From assembly GCF_004349055.1 (NCBI RefSeq), contig NZ_SMKX01000059.1:1-47288 (forward strand): a DNA stretch of 47,288 nucleotides. Reading direction: 5' to 3'. The notes below the pieces were generated by a model. It was not told the DNA's origin, ran no database searches, and saw only the letters and a list, made by a program, of their open reading frames with translations. Origin of the DNA: Kribbella antibiotica (GTDB lineage: Bacteria > Actinomycetota > Actinomycetes > Propionibacteriales > Kribbellaceae). The first letter of the stretch is position 1. Each line of letters begins with the position of its first letter. A program made the position numbers and the translations under genes. This document shows, piece by piece, positions 1-8,642 of this stretch.

Positions 1-204
1 CTACAGTCACCCGTGTCTCAGCGACCGACCCGAGTCCGAAGACACGATCCGGCTGCGTAAGCCTTAGAGGGTGATCAGGAGGTCCGGCCGCTTCCGCGTC
101 CTGCACTCGCTCCCAACAAGAAGAACAATACTGATGTTCACCCGCTAGATGCAAATCGGTTTCCGGTGCCCTGAATCACAGGGCTGTAATTTGCTTCCGG
201 CAAC
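1..204. other. Non-coding region 3' of tyrS
   Basis: No convincing gene is visible in this stretch beyond the tyrS stop. An outer inverted repeat (GCAAAT at 151-156, ATTTGC at 189-194) encloses a tighter hairpin at 168-184, listed separately. The region could be the upstream part of whatever gene lies before base 1, but no tRNA or rRNA sequence is recognisable. Confidence 0.4.
168..184 (-). terminator. Candidate tyrS terminator hairpin
   Basis: A perfect 6-bp stem (GCCCTG / CAGGGC) with a 5-nt loop sits 20 nt beyond the tyrS stop and is nested in a second inverted repeat (151-156 with 189-194). There is no U-tract, as is common for actinobacterial terminators, so the assignment is tentative. 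Confidence 0.35.
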
Positions 205-1503
205 CTACTTGTGGGACTGCAGCACCCCGGCGAACGAACGCTTCCCACGGCGCAGCACCAGCAGGCCACCAGGCAGCAGATCGTCAGCACCGGGCACGTA
301 CTCGGCGTCCTTCACCTTCTCGTTGTTCAGGTACCCGCCACCTTCGGCCACCGTCCGGCGCGCAGCCGACTTGCTGGCCACCAGACCTGACTTCACGAGC
401 AGATCGCCGTACGTCGGCATCGGTTCGCCGGCGCCGAGTTCTACGTGCGGTGCTTCGCGTAGTGCGGCCCGCAAGGTGTCGCCGTCCAACGCGGCAAGCT
501 CCCCCTGGCCGAAGAGCGCCTTCGACGCCTCCTGCACCCCTCTGGTGTCAGCCTCACTGTGCACCAGCGTGGTGACGTCCTCTGCAAGCACTCGCTGCGC
601 TTCCCGCGCATGCGGTCGCTCGGCGGTTGCCAGCTCGAGCTCCGCGATCTCCTCCGGCGTACGGAAGGTGTAGTACCGCACTAGCTGCATCACGTCGCGG
701 TCGTCGGTGTTGAACCAGAACTGGTAGAAGGCGTACGGCGAAGTCAGCTCCCGGTCCAGCCACACTGTGCCGGACTCCGTCTTGCCGAACTTCGTACCGT
801 CGGCCTTGGTCACGAGCGGGGTGGCCAGCGCGTGCGCCTTGCCAGAGTCGGAACGTCGGATCAGCTCCACTCCGGCAGTCAGGTTCCCCCACTGGTCACT
901 ACCGCCGGTCTGCAGCGTGCAGCCGTGGCGACGGTAGAGCTCCAGGTAGTCCAGCGACTGGAGCAGCACGTAGCTGAACTCCGTGTAGCTGATCCCCTGC
1001 TCCAACCGGGCCTTCACTACCTCGCGCCCGAGCATCCGATTCACCGGGAAGTGCTTCCCGATGTCGCGCAGGAAGTCGAGAGTGTTGAGGTCCTTGGTCC
1101 AGTCGTAGTTGTTGACCATCCGGGCCGGGTTCGGCAGCGACTCGTCGAAGTCGATGAACTTCTCCACCTGAGCGCGCACCCGCTCGACCCACTGCTGCAC
1201 GAGGTCCTTCGGGTTCAGCACCCGCTCGGAGCTCTCCTTGGGGTCACCGATCAGTCCGGTGGCACCGCCGACCAGACCGATCGGGTTGTGACCGGCCAGC
1301 TGAAGCCGGCGCAACGTCAGCAGCTGCAGCAGGTTGCCCATGTGCAGGCTGGGTGCTGTGGGGTCGAAGCCGACATACGAGGTGATCGGTCCCTCGGCCA
1401 TGGAGGCGCGCAGCGCCTCCGGATCGGTCGAGTGCGCGATCAGGCCGCGGCTCTCCAGGTCGTCAAGCACCTGGGTACGGCGTGCAGTCCCGCTGTCGGT
1501 CAC
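205..1503 (-). CDS. tyrS: Tyrosyl-tRNA synthetase
   Basis: This enzyme charges tRNA-Tyr with tyrosine in the cytoplasm. The 432-residue protein has the class I fold signatures: the HIGH-like HMGN at residues 54-57 in a GFDPTAPSLHMGN context, and the KMSKS-like KFGKT at 238-242. A C-terminal S4 RNA-binding domain covers roughly residues 365-432. I chose the GTG at 1503 because GAGGAG lies about 5 nt upstream and the protein then begins at the normal place. The reading frame stays open for 55 more codons to 1668, but that extension is low-complexity and runs into the App1-like gene. The upstream App1-like gene ends 58 nt before this start. Confidence 0.95.
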   Translation of the reverse strand: MTDSGTARRTQVLDDLESRGLIAHSTDPEALRASMAEGPITSYVGFDPTAPSLHMGNLLQLLTLRRLQLAGHNPIGLVGGATGLIGDPKESSERVLNPKDLVQQWVERVRAQVEKFIDFDESLPNPARMVNNYDWTKDLNTLDFLRDIGKHFPVNRMLGREVVKARLEQGISYTEFSYVLLQSLDYLELYRRHGCTLQTGGSDQWGNLTAGVELIRRSDSGKAHALATPLVTKADGTKFGKTESGTVWLDRELTSPYAFYQFWFNTDDRDVMQLVRYYTFRTPEEIAELELATAERPHAREAQRVLAEDVTTLVHSEADTRGVQEASKALFGQGELAALDGDTLRAALREAPHVELGAGEPMPTYGDLLVKSGLVASKSAARRTVAEGGGYLNNEKVKDAEYVPGADDLLPGGLLVLRRGKRSFAGVLQSHK

Positions 1504-1561
1504 TTCATCTCCTCGAGTACGTCGGTACACCCCAAGTGTCCTGTACGGCGAGGAGCTGGGG

Positions 1562-2599
1562 CTAACTGGGTTCTGGGCGCGCGAGGATGTCGCGCAGCTG
1601 CGGCCGGAGTGCATGGCCGTCCGGCCCCTGCACCGTGGCAGCCGTCGGCCGGTGCGGATGGTGCGCACCGGGGTCCTGGTTCGGCACGGGCAGACCGTGC
1701 GACAGCACCTGCTCGGCCGGGGTCAGCTGGCGGATGCCGATCGCTCGCACGTGATCCGGGTGTGACTGCGCAAAATCGCCGTACAGCTGGGGGTCGTGCT
1801 GGCCGTCGTCACCGACGAGCACCCAGCGCACGTCCGGGAACTCGCGAGCCAGCCGGCGCAGTGCGGTCCGCTTGTGCTCCTGACCGCTGCGGAACCAGCC
1901 GGTGTTGGTCGGACCCCAGTCCGTCATCAGCAACGGGCCGAGTGGGTACCCGTGGCGAGAGAGGAAGCGGGTCAGCGTCGGTGCGATGTTCCAGGCACCG
2001 GTGGAGAGGTAGAAGATCGGTGCGCCCGGGTGGTCGACCAGGAGCTCCTGGTACATCTCCGCCATCCCCGGGACGACGCGGCGCGCCTGCTCCTCGCGGA
2101 CGAAGGTGTTCCAGGCGGCGATCAGCGGCCGCGGGAGCATCGTCAGGATGACGGTGTCGTCGATATCGCTGACCAGACCGAACTTTGCGTTCGGATCGGG
2201 GACGAAGATGCTCGCTCGGGCCTGCCGCTCACCGTGCACGCCCAGGTTGATCTCGTGCCACCCCGGCGGCAGCACCACCGGCACGATCAGGTCGACGAGA
2301 CCACCGCGATCGGTGACGGCGTCGAACGTCTGCCCGTCGACCGTCACGGTCACTGCGACCTTGACCGCGGGTGCGGTGACGAAGACTCGCCAGCCACGCA
2401 CCACCTGATCCTCGTCGAACCGCGGCTGATTGTGCGGGTCCCGGCCCAGTACGACGCGGGCCATCACCCGGACGAACTCCGTGGTGCCGTAACCGACCTG
2501 CGGGATGATCCGCTCGCGCCACCCGCGGCGCCGGAGAATCGCCTGCACCCCGATGTTGAACCAGTCCTCGAGACGGGATGCGTAGTGCGGGCGGGCCAT
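1562..2599 (-). CDS. App1-type (DUF2183) phosphatase
   Basis: This 345-residue protein has a C-terminal catalytic domain of the App1/DUF2183 family, a HAD-like phosphatase group whose yeast founder is a phosphatidate phosphatase. The nucleophile motif DIDDT lies at residues 145-149 (DxDxT type), followed by a conserved FYLSTGAWN segment and a late acidic GDDGQHD motif. Residues 1-140 form a beta-rich N-terminal domain typical of bacterial members. No signal peptide or membrane segment is seen, so it is probably cytoplasmic. It precedes tyrS on the same strand by 58 nt. The substrate in bacteria is unknown to me; phosphatidate is only an inference. Confidence 0.85.
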   Translation of the reverse strand: MARPHYASRLEDWFNIGVQAILRRRGWRERIIPQVGYGTTEFVRVMARVVLGRDPHNQPRFDEDQVVRGWRVFVTAPAVKVAVTVTVDGQTFDAVTDRGGLVDLIVPVVLPPGWHEINLGVHGERQARASIFVPDPNAKFGLVSDIDDTVILTMLPRPLIAAWNTFVREEQARRVVPGMAEMYQELLVDHPGAPIFYLSTGAWNIAPTLTRFLSRHGYPLGPLLMTDWGPTNTGWFRSGQEHKRTALRRLAREFPDVRWVLVGDDGQHDPQLYGDFAQSHPDHVRAIGIRQLTPAEQVLSHGLPVPNQDPGAHHPHRPTAATVQGPDGHALRPQLRDILARPEPS

Positions 2600-2698
2600 A
2601 CCCGAAACCTACCCGCAGGCGGGGCCGCTATGCGCCCCGGAGCTGGCCTCTGGACAGACCTTTACCGAACTGTCGGTGCCAGCGTCTACCGTCTTCGC

Positions 2699-3658
2699 AT
2701 GACTCAGACCACTGCTGCTGTCGGGATGACCTTCCCCCGGACCTACCCCGCCGCTCTGGTGACCGATGTGGCCCGGCGGCTCGAGGCTGGTGGAGCTGAC
2801 GAACTGTGGATCATCGAGGACTGCTTCTACACCTCCGGTCCGTCCCTGGTGGCGGCTGCGCTGGCGTCGACCGAACGGTTGACCGTTGGACTCGGGATCG
2901 TGCCGGCGGTGGCGCGGACTGCCGCGGTGACGGCGATGGAGTTCGCGACGCTGGATGCGCTGGCGCCGGGGCGTTTCCTGCCGGGGATCGGGCACGGGGT
3001 GCAGGAGTGGATGGGGCAGATGGGCGTGCGGCCGAAGTCGCCGCTCACTGCGCTCGACGAGGTGACGACCACGGTCACCCGGCTGCTGGCTGGGGAGAGC
3101 GTGAGCTTCGAGGGCAAGGTCGTGCAGTTGCGGGACGTGAAGCTTGAGGCGCCGCCGGCGGTCGCACCGCCGATTCTGCTGGGTGTGCAGGGGCCGAAGT
3201 CGATGGCGCTGGCCGGCCGGGTCGCTGGTGGACTGGTGCTGGCCGAGGGGGCCAGTGCCGCGTATGTGAGGCAGTCGCTGAAGCTGGCGGGGAACCCGGA
3301 GGGTTTCGTGGTCGCTGCGTTCACTTCGCTGTGTATCCGGGAGGACCGCAAATCGGCCTACGAGTGGACCGCGCCGTGGATCGGGTGGCAGCTGAGCGCG
3401 AAGAACCCAGGGCTGACCGCGTTGCCGTTCTACGAGGAGCTGCAGAAGCTGTTCGACGAGTCGGGTGAGGCGGGGCTGGTCGGGATGCCGCGTGAGTGGT
3501 GGACCGCGCTCGGTGCGATCGGGACGATCGAGGACGCGGTTGAGCACGTGGAGCAACTGGAGGCTGCTGGGGTGCACCACATCAGCTTGTGCCCGGACCC
3601 GGAGGTGGAGCACGGGCTGCCGCAGCTGGAGTTCGTGGTCGAGCTGGCGAACCGCTAG
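2699..3658 (+). CDS. Luciferase-like (LLM) flavin/F420-dependent oxidoreductase
   Basis: This 319-residue TIM-barrel protein belongs to the luciferase-like monooxygenase family, which in actinobacteria often uses coenzyme F420 rather than FMN. Typical segments are the N-terminal ADELWIIED strand, the LGIVPA strand, the LAPGRFLPGIGHG segment near residue 95 and PPILLGVQGPK near residue 155. The ATG at 2699 has no Shine-Dalgarno sequence. A TAnnnT-like box (TACCGT, 2687-2692) lies just upstream, so leaderless translation is plausible. It stands alone on the plus strand between minus-strand genes, and its stop overlaps that of the glycosylase gene in one CTAG. The substrate cannot be read from sequence. 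Confidence 0.85.
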   Translation: MTQTTAAVGMTFPRTYPAALVTDVARRLEAGGADELWIIEDCFYTSGPSLVAAALASTERLTVGLGIVPAVARTAAVTAMEFATLDALAPGRFLPGIGHGVQEWMGQMGVRPKSPLTALDEVTTTVTRLLAGESVSFEGKVVQLRDVKLEAPPAVAPPILLGVQGPKSMALAGRVAGGLVLAEGASAAYVRQSLKLAGNPEGFVVAAFTSLCIREDRKSAYEWTAPWIGWQLSAKNPGLTALPFYEELQKLFDESGEAGLVGMPREWWTALGAIGTIEDAVEHVEQLEAAGVHHISLCPDPEVEHGLPQLEFVVELANR

Positions 3659-4254
3659 GTACGACGCTTGGGGACGTGCGGGCGGTAGGGCGAGACGGTG
3701 GGGTCGTCGGGGATCCAGAACCGCCACGGCCAGTCCGGGGCCTCGCGAAGACCCACGCGCGGCCCGGCGGACGGCGTACCGGCGAAGCCCGGGCCGTCGA
3801 GGAGGCGGACCGGGGAGTCCCTCGCCAGCAGGTCAACCGCGTTCTGCTCCCGGTTGATGCCAAGAGCAACGCACAACCGAGCAGGCCCGCGTGCCAGGTC
3901 CCGGTCCTTGGCGACAGCCCGGCGCGTGCGGGCCAGCTCCACTCCCTCGATGACTTCGCCTGCTCGGAGAAGCACTGCGGACGGGGTGCCGGCTGGGCCG
4001 GTTACTACGTTCATGCAGAAGTGCATGCCGTAGGTGAAGTAGACGTAGAGGTGGCCGGGCGGGCCGAACATGACGGCGTTGCGTGGGGTTTCGCCGCGGT
4101 AGGCGTGCGAGCCGGGGTCGTTGGGGCCGTCGTAGGCCTCTACCTCGGTGATGCGGACGGCGACTGTGCCCTCGGCCGTGGTGTGGCGGAAGACTGCGCC
4201 GAGCAGCAGCGGGGCTACGTCGAGGACGGGCCCCGCCAGCTGCTTGCGGCGCAT
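3655..4254 (-). CDS. mpg: 3-methyladenine DNA glycosylase (AAG/MPG family)
   Basis: This 199-residue base-excision repair enzyme of the AAG family removes alkylated purines such as 3-methyladenine from DNA. The catalytic region is visible as ITEVEAYDGPNDPGSHAY at residues 35-52, with the Glu pair 37/39, followed by the intercalating-loop region TYGMHFCMNVV (74-84). The length matches bacterial members. The ATG shares one base with the argH stop (TGATG), so its translation is probably coupled to argH. The argH-glycosylase pairing is common in actinobacterial genomes. Its own stop overlaps the convergent oxidoreductase stop. Confidence 0.92.
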   Translation of the reverse strand: MRRKQLAGPVLDVAPLLLGAVFRHTTAEGTVAVRITEVEAYDGPNDPGSHAYRGETPRNAVMFGPPGHLYVYFTYGMHFCMNVVTGPAGTPSAVLLRAGEVIEGVELARTRRAVAKDRDLARGPARLCVALGINREQNAVDLLARDSPVRLLDGPGFAGTPSAGPRVGLREAPDWPWRFWIPDDPTVSPYRPHVPKRRT

Positions 4255-5669
4255 CAGGACAGACGCGTGGTGTGCTGCGCGGCGCGAGCGTGCAGTTCGG
4301 CCAGCTGGTGGGTGACCTGGTCGAGCGACGTACCGCCGCGGGTGTTGCGGGAGGCCAGTGAGCCTTCGACGGTCAGGACCTCACGGACGGCCGGAGTGAG
4401 CAGCGGGGAGATGGTGGCGAGGTCCTCGTCGGAGAGGTCCCACAGCTCGATGCCACGCTTCTCGCACTCCTGCACACAGGCGCCGGCCAGCTCGTGGGCG
4501 ATCCGGAACGGGACCTGCTGGCGGACCAGCCACTCGGCGATGTCGGTGGCGAGCGAGAAGCCCTGCGGGGCCAGCTCCTCCAACCGGGCAGTGTTGAAGC
4601 GCAGCGTCCGGATCATGCCGGAGAACGCGGGCAGCAGGACCTCGAGAGTGTCGATGGAGTCGAAGACCGGCTCCTTGTCCTCCTGCAGGTCGCGGTTGTA
4701 GGCCAGCGGCTGCGCCTTCAGGGTCGCGAGCAGACCGGCGAGGTTGCCGATCAGCCGACCGGCTTTACCGCGGGCGAGCTCGGCGATATCCGGATTCTTC
4801 TTCTGCGGCATGATGCTCGAGCCGGTCGAGAACGCGTCGTCCAGCTCGACGAAACCGAACTCCTTCGTCGCCCAGATGATCACCTCTTCGGCCTGCCGGG
4901 ACAGGTCGATCCCGATCTGCGCGGTGACGAACGCGAACTCCGCCACGAAGTCACGGGCCGCCGTACCGTCGATCGAGTTGGCCGAGGAGTTGGTGAAGCC
5001 GAGCTCGGTCGCGACGTACTGCGGGTCCAGCCCGAGTGAGCTGCCGGCCAGAGCACCCGACCCGTACGGCGAATCGGCCGCCACGCGGGCGTCCCAGTCG
5101 GCGAGCCGGTCCAGGTCGCGGACCAGCGGCCAGGCGTGCGCGAGCAGGTGGTGCGAGAGCAGGACCGGCTGCGCGTGCTGCAAGTGAGTGCGGCCAGGCA
5201 TCGCTACGCCGAGGTGCTTCTCGGCCTGGTCAGCCAGCGTGTTCACCTGGTCCAGGACCAGGCGGGCGACGATGCGGCCGTGCTCACGCAGGTAGCTCTT
5301 GAACAGCGTGGCGACCTGGTCGTTGCGGGAGCGGCCGGCACGCAGCCGTCCGCCCAGCTCGGCCCCGAGGCGCTCCAGCAGCCCACGCTCCAGCGCGGTG
5401 TGCACGTCCTCGTCGTCCTCAGCCGGCAGGAACGCACCGCTGAGGACATCGGCCAGCAGACTGTCCAGCCCAGCCAGCATCGAGTCCAGGTCCGCGTCGG
5501 TCAGCAGCCCCGCTCGGTGCAGCACCTTCGCGTGGGCCTTGGACCCCGCGATGTCGTACGGCGCCAGTCGCCAGTCGAAATGGGTCGACTTGCTCAACGC
5601 CGCCAACGCGTCGGCCGGACCGCCCGCGAACCGTCCGCCCCACAGGGCCGCACTCTCTCCTGAACTCAC
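4254..5669 (-). CDS. argH: Argininosuccinate lyase
   Basis: This enzyme cleaves argininosuccinate to arginine and fumarate, the last step of arginine biosynthesis. The 471-residue protein carries the fumarase/aspartase superfamily signature GSSIMPQKKNPD at residues 283-294, the THLQHAQP segment with the catalytic histidine near 162-165, and GRSRNDQVA near 112-120. The start is a GTG at 5669 with AGAGG upstream; the nearest upstream ATG runs at once into a stop. argG is not in the window, and argH is separated from argCJBDFR by an ECF sigma/membrane-protein pair. It overlaps the downstream glycosylase gene by one base. Confidence 0.97.
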   Translation of the reverse strand: MSSGESAALWGGRFAGGPADALAALSKSTHFDWRLAPYDIAGSKAHAKVLHRAGLLTDADLDSMLAGLDSLLADVLSGAFLPAEDDEDVHTALERGLLERLGAELGGRLRAGRSRNDQVATLFKSYLREHGRIVARLVLDQVNTLADQAEKHLGVAMPGRTHLQHAQPVLLSHHLLAHAWPLVRDLDRLADWDARVAADSPYGSGALAGSSLGLDPQYVATELGFTNSSANSIDGTAARDFVAEFAFVTAQIGIDLSRQAEEVIIWATKEFGFVELDDAFSTGSSIMPQKKNPDIAELARGKAGRLIGNLAGLLATLKAQPLAYNRDLQEDKEPVFDSIDTLEVLLPAFSGMIRTLRFNTARLEELAPQGFSLATDIAEWLVRQQVPFRIAHELAGACVQECEKRGIELWDLSDEDLATISPLLTPAVREVLTVEGSLASRNTRGGTSLDQVTHQLAELHARAAQHTTRLS

Positions 5670-5685
5670 AGAGTCATCCTCTCAG

Positions 5686-6354
5686 TCACTTACTGAAAAC
5701 CTTCCGCCAGGTATCGGCCGTCGGTACGTCGTAGGTCCGGCTGAAGCCGCAGGCCCAGCCGATCGGGTACTTCAGCGCCTTGCCGGTGCGCGAGTCCACC
5801 GAGGCACCCGAGATCAGCAGCCGGTCGCCGATCTCGTAACCCACCTGGTCTTCGAGCTGCACCTGCCCATTCGGTCCGCCGAGCATCTGCACAGTCACCT
5901 GCTGAGGGCTACGCCCCGGGCGGTACCACTCGTGCACCTGGAAGGTCACCGCCCAGTAGTAGGCCGTCCGGGGGATCTGGACGGCGGACAGCACGGTGCC
6001 GTCGAAGCCGAAGCCCCTCTTCTGCAGCTCCTTGGGGTAGCTGGCGACGCACAAGGGGGACTTGTCCTGGTTCTCCAAGGGTCTGCTCGGCGGGTAGGTG
6101 GAGACGGAGGGAGTCGTGGATGGGGCGACAGGGAGCGCGGTGGGGGTGTTGGACTGCTGGAGTGCGACTACGCCGATCACGGCAGCCGTGGCGGTCGCTG
6201 CGAGGGCTGGGACCAGGACACGGCGACCCACAGTGCGGCGGGGGTTGCGGGTTGCAGCTTGTTCGACGCGCTGGGCCGCATGGGCGAGCACCTCAGGTGA
6301 GGGCGGCGGGACCTTGCCAGCGGACTGCAGGGTGGTCCAGTTGTCGTCGTTCAT
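5686..6354 (-). CDS. Single-pass membrane protein co-transcribed with ECF sigma factor
   Basis: This 222-residue protein has a cytoplasmic N-terminus of about 45 residues, one membrane segment (about 46-65, rich in Ala/Val/Ile) and a Pro/Thr/Ser-rich linker before an extracytoplasmic domain of about 130 residues. I recognise no family. Its ATG overlaps the sigma-factor stop as ATGA, so the two are translationally coupled, and the topology is that of an anti-sigma factor. The cytoplasmic part lacks the HxxxCxxC zinc motif of ZAS anti-sigma factors. It could be an unconventional anti-sigma factor or simply a membrane protein of the same regulon. The long open frame upstream to 6723 is an artefact. 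Confidence 0.75.
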   Translation of the reverse strand: MNDDNWTTLQSAGKVPPPSPEVLAHAAQRVEQAATRNPRRTVGRRVLVPALAATATAAVIGVVALQQSNTPTALPVAPSTTPSVSTYPPSRPLENQDKSPLCVASYPKELQKRGFGFDGTVLSAVQIPRTAYYWAVTFQVHEWYRPGRSPQQVTVQMLGGPNGQVQLEDQVGYEIGDRLLISGASVDSRTGKALKYPIGWACGFSRTYDVPTADTWRKVFSK

Positions 6355-6890
6355 CGGTCGGCCTCCTGTCGGGTGGTTTCGTCCACTACTTGGGCCGAAC
6401 CGGAGAGGCGTTCGTCCATGCGTTGTCTGGCGCGGTGCAGTCGAGAGCGGGCGGTACCTGCGGGGATGCCGAGAACCTGGGCGGCTTCGGTCGGGGTGAG
6501 GTTCTCCCAGGCGACCAGGAGCAGCAGTTCGCGTTCGGCTGCTGGCAGCGAGCGGAGGCCTTCGCGGAGTTGCGGTGCGAGGGCTGCGGCGTCCAGGCGT
6601 GCGTCTACCGCCGCTGTCTCGTCGGTGGGGCGATCGATACCGATGACGCGCGCCATGGTGCTGCGGAGGCGGTGCTTGCGGTAGTAGCCGTGCAGGACGT
6701 GGCGGGCGACGCCGAAGAGCCACGCCCGCGGCGTACCGATATCAGGGTCGAATCCGGACCGGCCGCCGTACGCAGCGACCCACACATCACCCAAGAGGTC
6801 GTCTGCCACCCCGTCCGTCGTACGGCGGGTCAGGTAGGCGTGGATGTCCGGTCCGTTCCGTTCCACCTGTGCCGCGAACCAGTCGTCCAT
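6351..6890 (-). CDS. ECF-type RNA polymerase sigma factor
   Basis: This 179-residue sigma-70 family protein of the extracytoplasmic-function type has a region 2 at about residues 15-80 (ending GTPRAWLFGVARHVLHGYYRK) and a region 4 at about 105-160 (LPAAERELLLLVAWENLTPTEAAQVLGIPAGTARSRL in outline, the helix-turn-helix for the -35 element). It is the first gene of a two-gene unit with the membrane protein immediately downstream, which probably controls or responds to it. It lies downstream of the arg operon but is separated from argR by 234 nt containing a strong terminator hairpin, so it should have its own promoter. Confidence 0.9.
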   Translation of the reverse strand: MDDWFAAQVERNGPDIHAYLTRRTTDGVADDLLGDVWVAAYGGRSGFDPDIGTPRAWLFGVARHVLHGYYRKHRLRSTMARVIGIDRPTDETAAVDARLDAAALAPQLREGLRSLPAAERELLLLVAWENLTPTEAAQVLGIPAGTARSRLHRARQRMDERLSGSAQVVDETTRQEADR

Positions 6891-7017
6891 CCCGTGTCCC
6901 CCTTCGCCGGTCTACCGTCGCCTGCTACTTGGCGCGAACCGGCGGGAGCGTTCGCCTGGGGGTGTCGCCTGGCTCCGCGCCGTAGCGAGCATGTGCTCGG
7001 TGCGGTGCATCGGTGTG

Positions 7018-7063
7018 CTGGAGGGGAGGCCTCGATGCTTTTCCATCGTGGCCTTTCCTCCAG
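7018..7063 (-). terminator. Strong hairpin terminator after argR
   Basis: The stem pairs 7018-7037 with 7044-7063: 20 positions with one mismatch and two G-U wobbles, closed by a 6-nt loop (CTTTTC on the plus strand). It begins 61 nt beyond the argR stop and precedes the sigma-factor gene. It lacks a classic U-tract but is by far the strongest hairpin in this part of the window, and it sits where the arginine operon should end. Confidence 0.75.
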
Positions 7064-7124
7064 TGCGGCGAGGTGCCGTGCCGAGTGCAGCGCAGTAGGC
7101 GTGGAGGCAGGCGACACCCCCTGA

Positions 7125-7634
7125 CTACCTGGGCTCGCGAGCAGCCAGCGACAGGAGGCGGGCAGCGAGCGCGTCTCCCCCGGTCGGGTTGCGGCTGACG
7201 ATCATGACGGTGTCGTCGCCGGCGATGGTGCCGAGAACGTCGTCCAGTCCCACGTGGTCGATCGCCGACGCGAGGTACTGGGCCGCTCCCGGCGGGGTTC
7301 GCAGGATGACCAGGTTGGCGCTGCCCTCTGCTGACACCAGCAACTCGTTCGCGACGCGGGCCAGCCGGGCCTCGAACGCTGCCGCCTCACCAGCACGCGG
7401 CGTCCGGTCACCGCCCTCCCCCGGTACGGCGTACACCTGCTGACCGGAGGAGTCGCGGACCTTGACCGCTCCGATCTCCACCAGATCGCGGGAGAGCGTG
7501 GCCTGGCCGACAACCAGCCCGGACGCCGACAGCAGGTCAGCCAGCTCGGTCTGGGACCGCACCGGCTGTCGGCCGAGCAGATCAACGATGCGCTGCTGAC
7601 GTGCGGTCTTGGTGGTCGGAACGGCGATACTCAT
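7125..7634 (-). CDS. argR: Arginine repressor
   Basis: ArgR is the hexameric, arginine-responsive repressor of arginine biosynthesis. The 169-residue protein has an N-terminal winged helix (about residues 8-75, with SQTELADLL and ATLSRDLVEIGAVKV) and a C-terminal oligomerisation and arginine-binding domain. The hallmark GTIAGDDTVMIV lies near residues 135-146. The ATG overlaps the argF stop as ATGA. Its placement as last gene of the operon suggests autoregulation through the argC promoter, where a candidate operator is described at 12956-12996. Confidence 0.97.
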   Translation of the reverse strand: MSIAVPTTKTARQQRIVDLLGRQPVRSQTELADLLSASGLVVGQATLSRDLVEIGAVKVRDSSGQQVYAVPGEGGDRTPRAGEAAAFEARLARVANELLVSAEGSANLVILRTPPGAAQYLASAIDHVGLDDVLGTIAGDDTVMIVSRNPTGGDALAARLLSLAAREPR

Positions 7635-8566
7635 GAATCAAAGCTCCTAGCTAGCAGCCACGACAGCAACGCCTTCTGCGCATGGAGCCGGTTCTCTGCC
7701 TCATCCCACACAACCGATTGCGGCCCGTCCAGGACTGCAGCCTCGATCTCTTTCCCTCGGTACGCGGGGAGACAGTGCAGGACGATCGCATCGTCCTTGG
7801 CCTTCGCGACTAGCTGCTCAGTCACCGCATACGGCACGAACGGCGCTTCCCGCTCAGCTGCCTCGGCCTCCTGGCCCATCGACACCCAGGTGTCGGTCGC
7901 GACCACATCGGCACCGTCGATCGCGGCGTACGGGTCGTCGGTCCACGCGACCGAGCCACCGGTCTCGGTTGCGATCTCGACGGCGCGAGCGAGGATCGCT
8001 GCGTCCGGCTGGAAGTCGACAGGTGAGGCGACGACCACGTGCATGCCTGCGGTCGCTCCGCCGAGCAGGTACGAGTGGGCCATGTTGTTGGCGCCGTCGC
8101 CGTAGTAGACGAGCTTCAGCCCGGCTGTCGCGCCCTTGTGCTGCCGGATGGTGAGCAGGTCGGCGAGGATCTGGCAGGGGTGGAACTCGTCGGTCAGCGC
8201 GTTGATCACTGGGACCCGCGAGGCACCGGCCATCTCGTCGATGCGCTCCTGCCCGGCGGTCCGCCAGACGATCGCCGCGACCTGCCGGTCAAGCACGCGG
8301 GCAGTGTCGGCGATCGGCTCGCCACGGCCCATCTGGGAGCTCTGTGCGTCGATGATGAGCGGCGAACCGCCGAGCTCGGCGATGCCGACCGCGAACGAGA
8401 TGCGCGTCCGGGTCGAGGCCTTGTCGAAGATCACCGCGACCGACTTCGGCCCGGCCAGCGGCTGGTGCCCGTGCCGATCCTCGGTCAACTGCTGCGCCAG
8501 TGTCAGGACCTCGTCCTGCTCCACCGGGCTGAGGTCGTCGTCCCGCAAGAAGTGGCGGACTGTCAT
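7631..8566 (-). CDS. argF: Ornithine carbamoyltransferase
   Basis: This enzyme transfers the carbamoyl group of carbamoyl phosphate to ornithine to make citrulline. The 311-residue protein has the carbamoyl-phosphate motif STRTR at residues 51-55, HPCQILADLLT for the second-half binding site, and the ornithine-site HCLPAYRG near residue 265. GGAGG lies 5 nt upstream of the ATG. It is the only pair in the operon separated by a spacer (76 nt after argD), and its stop overlaps the argR start. Confidence 0.97.
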   Translation of the reverse strand: MTVRHFLRDDDLSPVEQDEVLTLAQQLTEDRHGHQPLAGPKSVAVIFDKASTRTRISFAVGIAELGGSPLIIDAQSSQMGRGEPIADTARVLDRQVAAIVWRTAGQERIDEMAGASRVPVINALTDEFHPCQILADLLTIRQHKGATAGLKLVYYGDGANNMAHSYLLGGATAGMHVVVASPVDFQPDAAILARAVEIATETGGSVAWTDDPYAAIDGADVVATDTWVSMGQEAEAAEREAPFVPYAVTEQLVAKAKDDAIVLHCLPAYRGKEIEAAVLDGPQSVVWDEAENRLHAQKALLSWLLARSFDS

Positions 8567-8642
8567 GAGGCCTCCGAACCTGGACTGGGGAGCGCGGGGA
8601 GGGAAGGGGCGGAGTGGCGGACGCCTGCCCCAGGCAGCGCGG

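Noticed and set aside
1504..1668. N-terminal extension of tyrS to the upstream ATG
   Set aside because: The extra 55 residues are basic and low-complexity, overlap the App1-like gene and lie upstream of a proper ribosome site and GTG start.
832..2151. 439-codon plus-strand open frame over tyrS and the App1 gene
   Set aside because: The opposite strand encodes well-conserved proteins over the full span; this frame is low-complexity and Arg/Gly/Ala-rich.
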